Shown: positions 8,992-16,800 of the stretch, in pieces
How the letters are laid out: each line of letters opens with the position of its first letter
Position numbering within the stretch: the stretch's first letter is position 1
Assembly (NCBI GenBank): GCA_002347815.1
Contig: DDXV01000024.1
Span: forward strand, 1-38,721
Reading direction: 5' to 3'
DNA: 38,721 bases
Source: Syntrophaceae bacterium UBA2251
GTDB taxonomy: Bacteria; Desulfobacterota; Syntrophia; Syntrophales; UBA2251
Notes under the pieces: model-generated
The model's input: only the letters and a program-made list of their open reading frames with translations
Told to the model about the DNA's origin: nothing
Database searches by the model: none
Made by a program: the position numbers and the translations under genes

Positions 8992-9102
8992 CTAGTGTGG
9001 TGTTACAGTAACGACTTTACAATGGTCGGTCATTATAACGTCACGTCGGAATCATCAAGCAGCCACTATGATTGTAAAGGCTATACGGTAACACTACACT
9101 AG
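8992..9102. mobile_element. MITE-like element, 111 bp, with 32-bp terminal inverted repeats
   Basis: The segment begins CTAGTGTGGTGTTAC and ends with the inverse. The arms 8992-9023 and 9071-9102 match at 27 of 32 positions when one is reverse-complemented, leaving a 47-bp centre. TA dinucleotides lie at both tips, compatible with a TA-targeting (IS630/mariner-like) element, but no transposase is present and the family is a guess. It fills almost the whole gap between an acyl-CoA dehydrogenase gene and the CoA ligase gene of the operon. Transcribed, it would fold into a long hairpin that could affect expression of the genes downstream. Confidence 0.6.
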
Positions 9103-9129
9103 AATATTCTGTTGAAGGGCGAAATTAAA

Positions 9130-10278
9130 TCATTTCAGAAGATCGCGGATGATAATCATTTTTTGAATTTCAGAAGTTCCCCCACCAATTGCTTGCAACT
9201 TTGCGTCCCTCATCATCCTTTCCACTGGAAACTCTTTCGTGTAACCGTAACCGCCCATGATCTGGACGGCCTCGGTCGTAACCCTCATACACATCTCTGA
9301 AGCATAAAGCTTTGCATAGGACGCAGCTAAATTGGCCTCCCGACCACGTTCTCCACGATCCGCCATAGAAGTTGCCTTATAGACAAGAAGTCGAGCTGCC
9401 TCTATTTCCATAGCCATTGTAACTAGTTTATCCTGGATCAATTGAAACATAGCGATCGGCTTGCCGAATTGGACACGTTCTTTTGCATACCTAAGACAAT
9501 ACTCATAAGCCCCTCGCGCAATCCCGACCGACATCCCTCCTAAACTAATCCGTTCGGTATTCAAACCGCTCATCAAAACGAGAACTCCTGCGTTTTCCCG
9601 TCCCAGAAGGTTTTCCTCTGGTACACGGCAGTTTTCAAAAATTAGTTCGCCCGTTGGAGACCCGCGCCAACCTAATTTCTCGAATTTTTTGCCTGCCGTG
9701 AAACCTTGAAATTGTTTTTCAACCACAAAAGCACTTATCCCGTGAGGACCCTTCACGGGGTCGGTTTTTGCGTAAACGATGAAAGCATCGCCCACGGGTC
9801 CATTGGTAATAAAGATTTTGCTCCCATTCAAAATGAAGTGATCCCCTCGGTGCTCAGCTCGCGTCTTCATCGACGTCACATCGGAACCTGCATCCGGTTC
9901 CGTCATCGCTATCCCTCCGATCATTTCGCCAGAACACATGTCTGGAAGGTATTTCGCCTTGAGGTAGTCGCTGCCGTTTCGATAAAGATTGTCATTAAAA
10001 AGATCTGCGTTTGCTCCGAACGCCACACAAGTAGATACGCAAACGGCAGCCAACTCTTCTCCAACAACCACCATATCCATATAGGTGCCGCCAGCCCCTC
10101 CATATTCACCGGGAATCGTTATGCCTAGAAGGCCCATCGCCCCCATTTTTCTAAAATTCTCATGGGGAAACCTCTCATCCCGATCAATCTCATAAGCCAA
10201 GGGTGCAACGTCCTTTTCCGCAAATTTCCGAACCGTCTCTTTTAGCATCAATTGTTCCGCGGTAAGTTCAAACTCCAT
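9130..10278 (-). CDS. Acyl-CoA dehydrogenase (isovaleryl-CoA dehydrogenase-like)
   Basis: The protein has 382 residues from the second of two adjacent ATG codons, chosen because GGGAGG is two bases from the first and five from the second. It shows MTEPDAGSD (about residue 126), NGSKIFITNG, LGWRGSPTGEL, and the catalytic helix-G Glu in SGLNTERISLGG (about residue 242). The position used by medium-chain enzymes is Gly (AIGGGTSEI). The GLNTERISLGG segment and the RGSPTGE loop resemble isovaleryl-CoA and short branched-chain dehydrogenases. It would transfer electrons to ETF. It lies between the crotonase and ligase genes of the same operon. Confidence 0.94.
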   Translation of the reverse strand: MEFELTAEQLMLKETVRKFAEKDVAPLAYEIDRDERFPHENFRKMGAMGLLGITIPGEYGGAGGTYMDMVVVGEELAAVCVSTCVAFGANADLFNDNLYRNGSDYLKAKYLPDMCSGEMIGGIAMTEPDAGSDVTSMKTRAEHRGDHFILNGSKIFITNGPVGDAFIVYAKTDPVKGPHGISAFVVEKQFQGFTAGKKFEKLGWRGSPTGELIFENCRVPEENLLGRENAGVLVLMSGLNTERISLGGMSVGIARGAYEYCLRYAKERVQFGKPIAMFQLIQDKLVTMAMEIEAARLLVYKATSMADRGERGREANLAASYAKLYASEMCMRVTTEAVQIMGGYGYTKEFPVERMMRDAKLQAIGGGTSEIQKMIIIRDLLK

Positions 10279-10321
10279 CATAACCTCCCGTCTTAGAATC
10301 TGAAATGAGCAGACATATAGA

Positions 10322-11095
10322 TCATCTTCCCTGGAATACAGGCTTCCTCTTTTCCAGGAATGCTATCGGACCTTCCTTTGCATCATCGGTGGAGAAAATC
10401 TCCCGGGCATAACCGCTTTCCAAGACATTTGCGTATTCAATGGGAATCTCGTAGCACCGAAGAGCGGATTCCTTAATTGAACGTACTGCCAGGGGTCCAT
10501 TACGGCAGATTCTCGCCGCGATTCTTTCGGCAGTGGTCATTAATTCCTCACGAGCAACAACACGGTTGATTAAACCAATTTGAAGGGCTTCCTGAGCGCT
10601 TATCGGATCACCTACGAGCAAGATTTCCATCGCACGGCAATACGGAATTTGACGTGGAAGACGAACTGTTGAACCTGCGGCCGGAAATAAGCCCCACCGG
10701 GGTTCTGCAAGTCCAAATGTTGCGTGTTCAGCAGCAATACGAATATCCGTACCTTGAATTAACTCGGTACCTCCAGCTAAACAAAAGCCGTTGATAGCGG
10801 ATATTATTGGTTTATAAATAGGAAAGTTCTTCAAAAATGCAGGCATGGTTGGACTTATTTTTAGGCGTCCCGAGGTGATCTCAGGAATTAGTTCCCGCAA
10901 ATCAGCCCCGGCACAGAATGCAGTGTCACCAGCGCCAGTAACAATAGCTACCCATAATTGATCATCATCCCGAAACTCCTCCCAAATACGCCCCAGTTCG
11001 TACATGGTTTCAATATTAAGACTGTTCATCACCTCAGGACGATTAATGGTGATATAGGCAACCTTGTCCCTCTTGTCATAAAGAATGGACTTCAC
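10322..11095 (-). CDS. Enoyl-CoA hydratase/isomerase (crotonase)
   Basis: This 257-residue crotonase-fold protein has the oxyanion-hole segments FCAGADL (residues 60-66) and NGFCLAGG (102-109), and both catalytic glutamates of true enoyl-CoA hydratases (Glu111 in GGTELIQG and Glu131 in AEPRWGLFP). The start is a GTG five bases after GGAGGG; an ATG between them is out of frame. It is the first gene of the leftward acyl-CoA operon and directly follows the promoter region at 11.2 kb. It probably hydrates a trans-2-enoyl-CoA to the (S)-3-hydroxyacyl-CoA, complementing the MaoC-type hydratase at the far end of the operon. Confidence 0.93.
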   Translation of the reverse strand: MKSILYDKRDKVAYITINRPEVMNSLNIETMYELGRIWEEFRDDDQLWVAIVTGAGDTAFCAGADLRELIPEITSGRLKISPTMPAFLKNFPIYKPIISAINGFCLAGGTELIQGTDIRIAAEHATFGLAEPRWGLFPAAGSTVRLPRQIPYCRAMEILLVGDPISAQEALQIGLINRVVAREELMTTAERIAARICRNGPLAVRSIKESALRCYEIPIEYANVLESGYAREIFSTDDAKEGPIAFLEKRKPVFQGR

Positions 11096-11205
11096 GCATG
11101 CCCTCCATAATCTCTAATAATATCAGTTCGCTATGGGTGATTTGGAAAACTGCGCCGCTTGATAGTAAAAAGGGGTTGACGGAGTGGACGTAATTTCATA
11201 TAGAT

Positions 11206-11238
11206 ACGGACGTACGTTCTTATAACGTGCGCTCGTTC
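11206..11238. promoter_or_regulatory. Candidate repressor operator (two GTTC-ended repeats)
   Basis: Two 14-bp near-direct repeats, ACGGACGTACGTTC (11206-11219) and ACGTGCGCTCGTTC (11225-11238), match at 10 of 14 positions and recur at 19-bp spacing. The first contains the self-complementary ACGTACGT. They overlap and follow the -10 of the operon promoter, where a TetR-type acyl-CoA-responsive repressor would act. No regulator gene is in the window, so the identity of the protein is inference. Confidence 0.35.
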
Positions 11239-11264
11239 ATATCAAGGCCTAATTCGCATGTCAA
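11236..11264 (-). promoter_or_regulatory. Sigma70-like promoter of the acyl-CoA operon
   Basis: On the minus strand a perfect TTGACA (11259-11264) is followed after 17 bp by TATGAA (11236-11241). It lies about 140 bp upstream of the crotonase start and is the only good promoter that I see before this operon. Its -10 end overlaps the candidate operator at 11206-11238. Confidence 0.55.
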
Positions 11265-11292
11265 GTAATTTTTTCAGTAATTAATACCTGAA

Positions 11293-11428
11293 GGGGGGCA
11301 GTCAATTAGCTCCTCCTACCCTTTTTGCTCCAGTCGTAACCGAATGTCACGGCGTACAGCCTATCACCAACGGCATTACTAACCATACCGGGCATGATAC
11401 CACAGGAGGAGCTAATTGACTACCCCCC
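11293..11428. mobile_element. MITE-like element, 136 bp, with 25-bp inverted repeats
   Basis: The ends 11293-11317 and 11404-11428 are inverted repeats matching at 24 of 25 bases (GGGGGG, then AGTCAATTAGCTCCTCCT). On the minus strand the interior holds a 29-codon frame (11306-11395) starting MPGMVSNAVG and ending in a TAA inside the left repeat. Insertion sequences often have their transposase stop next to an end, so this could be an internally deleted derivative keeping the last codons of its transposase; I do not recognise the peptide. The stretch 11096-11510 otherwise holds only the operon promoter region and no other gene that I can support. Confidence 0.6.
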
Positions 11429-11509
11429 TAATGGCAATATACCGGCAATTTTGGAGAAATCGAAGCAGGGAGTGGTTAAGCTGGAATCGCCTAACCCATT
11501 GATTTTATT

Positions 11510-11586
11510 TGGTGCCCCCGGCGCGATTCGAACGCGCGGCACCCGGATTAGGAATCCGGTGCTCTATCCTGCTGAGCTACGGGGGC
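11510..11586 (-). tRNA. tRNA-Arg (anticodon CCT)
   Basis: The minus strand folds into a full cloverleaf: acceptor GCCCCCG/CGGGGGC, D arm GCTC-GAGC, anticodon stem CCGGA/TCCGG with loop TTCCTAA (anticodon CCT), T arm GCGCG-TTCGAAT-CGCGC, discriminator A and an encoded CCA (11510-11512). The 3' end points to the AT-rich acyl-CoA region, and base composition shifts right at this gene. tRNA 3' ends are common integration sites. No duplicated 3' segment was seen elsewhere in the window. Confidence 0.97.
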
Positions 11587-11832
11587 TCAAATTGATTTTT
11601 GCATGTAAAGTTTCGGCCGATTAACACGGTTTCCGGACGGTGTCAATACGCCGGGACCCCTTTCTCCCGGCTCTGACACAAAACGCCCGACGCCCCTTTC
11701 CGGCCGCGTCCCCACGAGAAGTTGGGGATCTCTTTCCGAGAAAGACGTCATCCGGTCGCCACTTCCCCGCACCCGTGCGGGAGGATGTCTTCCCGTATTG
11801 CCGAGAGCGCGGAGCGGCAGCACGCGTCAGCG

Positions 11833-12732
11833 TCACGCGCCTGCGGGTAGATGGCTCTCGATCAGCTTCGCTTCCGAAAATCCCACCAGCAGAAGTTCTT
11901 CCGCCGTTGCGCCCCCGAACGCCCCCCGGGGGGTCAGGCCGACGAGTTCGGACTCCAGGACGTCGATCCCACGCTCCGCGGCCAGGTCCCGAATGCGGGC
12001 GAAGACCTGCCGCATGGACGTGACGCGCCAATCCGTCAGGTTCATCGAGACCTGGGCGAGGTTGCGGCTGACGAGCAGCACCCCCATCGCCCGGACCGCC
12101 TTCATGCCGCCCGAGGATTCGCGGATGGCGCGGGCAATGGACCGGGCCGCCTCGAGATCCGCCGATCGCAGATTGACGTTGAAGGCCACGAGAACGCCCC
12201 GGGCCCCCACAGCCGCCGCCCCGCAGGCCGCCCGATACGCCGCCGGACCCGCATCCGGCCGCCCATCCGGGTCGGCCAGCCTGTCCGGCAGTCCCCTGTA
12301 GCCGCCCCGCCTCAGGACGGGAAGTTCCCGCCGGGACGCATGCATGGCGGCCTCCCCGTAGAAATAGACGGGCACGGCGTGCCGCTCGCCCAGAAGCCCG
12401 CCGAATTCCCGGGCCGCGCTCACCGCCGCCGCCATCGGGGTGTCCCCCAGCGGAACGAAGGGAACGACGTCGACGGCGCCGATGCAGGGATGGACGCCGT
12501 CGTGCCGGCACATGTCGATCCGTTCCAGCGCGACGCCCGCCGCGGCGAGGGCCGCCTCCACCACGGCCTCCGGCGCCCCGAGAAACGTGAAGACGCCGCG
12601 GTGATGGTCCGGGTCCCGGTGAATGTCGGCCAGCTTCACGCCGGCCACGGCCGCAACCGCCCCCGCAATCCGGTCGATCGTTTCGGCGTCCCTGCCCTCG
12701 CTGAAATTGGGAACGCACTCCAGCATCTTCAT
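11833..12732 (-). CDS. ftcD: Glutamate formiminotransferase (FtcD N-terminal type)
   Basis: This 299-residue protein corresponds to the formiminotransferase half only; the cyclodeaminase domain is absent. It starts with CVPNFSEGRD (residues 6-15), and the catalytic-region segment HPCIGAVDVVPF follows at about 81-92. The reaction transfers a formimino group between formiminoglutamate and tetrahydrofolate in histidine or purine degradation. The start ATG overlaps the stop of ftsY (ATGA), so translation is probably coupled. No histidine-degradation genes are nearby, so its role in this cell may instead be in one-carbon folate metabolism. The 246 bp between it and the tRNA gene hold no gene that I can support. 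Confidence 0.93.
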   Translation of the reverse strand: MKMLECVPNFSEGRDAETIDRIAGAVAAVAGVKLADIHRDPDHHRGVFTFLGAPEAVVEAALAAAGVALERIDMCRHDGVHPCIGAVDVVPFVPLGDTPMAAAVSAAREFGGLLGERHAVPVYFYGEAAMHASRRELPVLRRGGYRGLPDRLADPDGRPDAGPAAYRAACGAAAVGARGVLVAFNVNLRSADLEAARSIARAIRESSGGMKAVRAMGVLLVSRNLAQVSMNLTDWRVTSMRQVFARIRDLAAERGIDVLESELVGLTPRGAFGGATAEELLLVGFSEAKLIESHLPAGA

Positions 12733-13676
12733 GACGCGCCGTCGCCTTCGAACAGGGCATCCACGAATTCTTCACTGCGGAATCGCCTCAGGTCGTCGAG
12801 GCGCTCGCCGATGCCGATGTAACGGATGGGGATCCCCAGCTCTTGGGCGATGCGGATGACGATCCCGCCCTTTGCCGTCCCGTCGAGTTTGGTCAGGACG
12901 ATCCCCGTCACCCCGATCTCCTCGTTGAACATCTTCGCCTGGCTGATGGCGTTCTGGCCGGTCGTCGCATCGATGACGAGCAGGACCTCGTGCGGCGCGC
13001 CGGGAAGCTCCCGCGCCATGATCCGCTTGACCTTCTTGAGTTCCTCCATGAGGTTCGTCTTCGTGTGGAGGCGCCCCGCCGTGTCGATGATGACGACATC
13101 GGCCTTGCCCGCCTTCGCGGCGTGCAGGGCGTCGAAGACGATGGCCGCGGGGTCGGCGTTCATCTTCTGCTTCAGCAGGGGGACCCCGACCCGCTCGCTC
13201 CAGATTTCGAGCTGCTCGATCGCCGCCGCCCGGAACGTGTCCGCCGCGACGAGGAGGACCGGCATGCCCTGTTTCTTGAAGCGGGCGGCCATCTTGCCGA
13301 TGGTCGTGGTCTTCCCGGTCCCGTTGACGCCGACGACCATGATCGTGTAGAGCTCGCCCACGGGAATCTGCATGGGCGCCTCGTTCTTCTTGAGGATCGC
13401 CAGCATGCTCTCCTTGAGCACCTGCCGCAGCCGCTCCGGCTTCTCGAGCTCCCGGCGCTTCACCCGCTCCTTCATGCTCTCGATGAGTTCATAGGTGAAG
13501 GACGGCCCGACGTCGGCGCCGATCAGCGCCGCCTCCAGCTCGTCGAAGAGGTCCTGGTCGATCTTCTTCTCGCCCAGGATGATGTCGTCGACATCGGTCA
13601 CCAGGAGCTTGCGGGTCTTGGCCAGACCGTCCTTGAGCCGGTCGAAGAATCCCTTTTTGTAGATGTCGCCTGCCAT
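12729..13676 (-). CDS. ftsY: Signal recognition particle receptor FtsY
   Basis: The protein has 315 residues from the ATG at 13676, with GGAGGTG upstream; the frame is open 19 codons further but without a site. A short N-terminal membrane-targeting region comes first, then the four-helix N domain, then the SRP GTPase G domain: P-loop GVNGTGKT (116-123), DTFRAAAIEQL, DTAGRLHTK, TKLDGTAKGG. FtsY receives SRP-ribosome complexes at the inner membrane. It lacks the long acidic A domain of the Escherichia coli protein, as is usual outside gammaproteobacteria. It lies downstream of smc, a common neighbour, but with its own promoter. Confidence 0.97.
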   Translation of the reverse strand: MAGDIYKKGFFDRLKDGLAKTRKLLVTDVDDIILGEKKIDQDLFDELEAALIGADVGPSFTYELIESMKERVKRRELEKPERLRQVLKESMLAILKKNEAPMQIPVGELYTIMVVGVNGTGKTTTIGKMAARFKKQGMPVLLVAADTFRAAAIEQLEIWSERVGVPLLKQKMNADPAAIVFDALHAAKAGKADVVIIDTAGRLHTKTNLMEELKKVKRIMARELPGAPHEVLLVIDATTGQNAISQAKMFNEEIGVTGIVLTKLDGTAKGGIVIRIAQELGIPIRYIGIGERLDDLRRFRSEEFVDALFEGDGAS

Positions 13677-13756
13677 CCCGAAACACCTCCGCGGCGGCGG
13701 CGATCCGCGCCGCGCCTTTCCCGTTCCCCGCACGGGGGGAATCGATCCTGTCGGGC

Positions 13757-13785
13757 CTTATAATCGTTTTACCGGCGGAAGTAAA
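13757..13785 (-). promoter_or_regulatory. Promoter of ftsY-ftcD
   Basis: The minus strand reads TTTACT (13780-13785), 17 bp, then TATAAG (13757-13762), about 80 bp before the ftsY start and inside the smc-ftsY gap. It is a good sigma70 match in an otherwise GC-rich region. Confidence 0.5.
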
Positions 13786-13804
13786 GGGGGGCGGCGAGGG
13801 TCGA

Positions 13805-16800
13805 TCAGGACTGCTGGAGGCTCACGGAGACGAGGGACGAGACGCCCTGCTTGGCCATGGTGACGCCGTAGAGGCTCTCCGCCACCTCCATGGTCCGCTT
13901 GTTGTGGGTGATCAGGAGCACCTGCGAATGCTCCGCGATCTCGCGGACCAGGCGGTTGAACAGCGCGATGTTGGCGTCGTCCAGGGCCGCGTCGACCTCG
14001 TCGAGGACCAGAAACGGCGTGGGCCGGTACAGGAGGATGGCGAAGATCAGGGCGATCGCCGCCAGCGACTTTTCGCCTCCGGACAGCAGGGTGACGTTCT
14101 GAGTGCGTTTTCCCGGAATCTGGAGGTGGATGTCGACGCCCGTTTCCAGCAGGTCCGACTCGTCGGTCAGGCTGAGGCGGCCCTTTCCGCCGGGGAAGAT
14201 CTTGCCGAACACCTCCTCGAAACGTTCGTTGACCGCCGTGAACGTCTCGGAGAACCGCTGGCGCGAAACCCGGTTGATCCGGGTGATCGTCGCCTGGAGG
14301 GTGTCGAGGGAGGTCTGCAGGTCGGCCGCCTGCGCGGCCAGGAATTCATGGCGCTCCTTGAGTTCGGCGTGCTCGTTCAGGGCGAGGAGGTTGACCTCGC
14401 CGAAGTTCTCCACGATCTGGCGGTTCTTTTCGAGCGCCTGGGTCAGCGCCTCGAGCTCGGACGCTTCGAGCCGCTGGAAGGCGGGCATCGCCTGATCCAG
14501 GTCGCAGGCGTGCCGGGCCTGCATCCCCTGCCGCAGGTGGTCCATGTGTACGCCGATCTCCCGGTATTCCATCTCGAGATCGCCCGCCTCCTGAACGGCG
14601 CGCTCCAGGCGCTGCTTGGCCTCCCGCGCCTCCGCCTCCTTCTCCTTGAGGACCCGCTCCCGGTCCTGGAGACGGTCCTTCAGTCCGGCCAGGGCCGCGT
14701 CCAACTCCTGCTGCTGCCGGTACAGGGCCGTCAGGGCCTCCTTGTCGCTCACCGCCTGGCGGGCCAGCTCCTCCGCCTGCCGGACGCCGGCCTCGAACTC
14801 CTTCTGCCGCGCGCCGATCTCCTCGCCCGTGGCGGTGCGGGTTTCCGCCATGCGGGCCAGGGCGCGCCGATCCGCCTCCCGCTTTTCCTCCAGCGACGCG
14901 AGGCGGACCTTCCGGTCCGTGAACACGGCCTCCTGCCGCGCGAGATCCGCCCGCAGGGCCTGCCAGCGCGCCTGCACGTCGGCGATGTCCGCGTTCAGAT
15001 CGCCCTCGCCCTGTTCCAGCTCTCCGATCTCGCGGGTCGCCTCGGCGATCTTGCCCTGGATGTCCTGCTCTTCCGATTTCAACTGCTCCCGGCCCAGGGC
15101 GACCACCCGCAGCCGCTGCTCCAGACGCTTCTGCTCGTCGTCGAACCGCTCGATGTCCTTGCGGAGCGTGGTCGCCTGAAGCTCCTGCTGATGCAGCGCC
15201 GTCCGGAGCCGGCGGAGGGTTTCGTCCGCCTGCGCGAGCTCCGCGGCCGACTGCCGCCGCTGATCCTCCGCCGCCGCCAGCCGCTCCCGCAGGCGCGCCA
15301 CCTCGCCCTCGAGCTCGGAGATCTCTCGCTTGTTTTTAAGCAGGCTCTTCCCGTTCCCGTTGGCGCTCCCGCCGCTCAGCACGCCCTGGGGATGGATGAT
15401 GTCCCCCTCCGGGGTCACGAAGGTGCCCGAGAAGCCGTTCCGCTCCCACAGCGACAGCCCCTCCGCCAGGGTGGGGATGAGCAGGACGTCCCCGAGCAGA
15501 TGGTCGGCCACGCCCCGAAAATCCGGCGTGACCCGGATCGCATCGACCAGGCGCACCGTGTCTTCGAGATAGGGAGGCAGATGGCCGTCCGGCGGGTGGT
15601 TGCGCACCTCCCGGGGGATGAAGCTTCCCCGGCCGAGGGCGTGATTCTTCAGGTAGTCGATGGCCTGGACGCCGTCGCGCTGGCTTTCCACCACGATGTA
15701 CTGCAGCCGCTCGCCCAGAACGGCCTCCACCGCCGTTTCATAGGGCTGCGGGACGTCCAGGTGGTCGGCGACGACGCCGAAGAAGGCGTCCGTGGGGGGC
15801 GGGTCCTTCTGCCGGCGCGCGGCGAGGAGGGACTGGGTCGCCTCGTTGCACCAGGCGTAGCCTTCCTGGAATTCCTTCAGGGAGGCGAGCCGCGCCGCCT
15901 TCCGGCCCAGTTCGTCCTTGAGGGCGCCGATGGCCTGTTCCACCTGCGGCAGTTCCCGGCGCAGGCGCGCCTCCGCGGCGGCCGCCGTCTCGGATTCCTC
16001 CCGCAGCGAACGCTCCGCCGCTTCCTGGGCCGCCAGCGATGCCCGGAGCTCCGCGAGGGAGCGGCTGAGGACGCCCCGGCGCTCGTTCTGCTCCTCCTGT
16101 TCGCGGAGGTCCCGCTCGTCCCGCCGGCGGAGATCGTCGAGGCTGCGGTTCAGGCCCAGGATGAGGTTTCGGCGCTTCGCCTTCTCCGCGGCGGCATCGA
16201 CGAAGGCGATCTTACGCTCATCCAGTTCCTTCTCCAGGCGGTCGCCTTCCCGCCGCAGGTCCTCCACGGCCGTCTGCCCTTCCGTGACCGCGGCCCGCAG
16301 CCCGCGGAGCGTTTCCTCCGCCTCGAGGATCGTCCGGCTCAGGTCCGCCTCCTCCCGCTCGAGTTCCTCGCGGCGCCGCTCCAGAAGGCCGATCGCCTCC
16401 CGGTGCTTCTCCTGCCGCGCGGCCGTGTCCGTCGTCCGGCCCCGGTTGAATTCCAGGCCCTGTTCCTTGATGCCGATCTCGTTGCGAAGCCGGTAGAGCG
16501 CCTCCTGCTGCCCGGCGAGGAGTTGCTCCGTTTCGAGGACCTCGGCCTTCAGCGCCTCGAGTGACGCATCGAGGGCCTGGAGAGACGTCCGGATGCCCTC
16601 CCCCCGCTGCCGGGCGCCGTCCCGCTCGCCTTCCAGTGTGTTCCGCTTCTCGATGAAATCGGCGTAGCTCTGCAGGGCGAGCGCCAGTTCCGCCTCCCGG
16701 ACGTCCTTCTTCAGGGCCTTGTAGTGCTCGGCCCGCTTGGCCTGACGGGAAACCGCGTTGAGCTGGCTCTTCACCTCGCGCAGGATGTCGTGGATGCGGA

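Noticed and set aside
11394..11624. 76-codon plus-strand frame
   Set aside because: It runs through the inverted repeat end and the antisense of the tRNA gene.
11587..11823. 78-codon minus-strand frame between the tRNA and ftcD
   Set aside because: Arg/Gly/Pro-rich translation, no start site, no family; it looks like non-coding GC-rich sequence.
13904..16564. Very long open frame on the plus strand opposite smc (886 codons)
   Set aside because: It is the antisense of a GC-rich gene with strong codon bias; the translation is low-complexity in Leu, Arg, Gln and Gly with no domain, and smc is certain.
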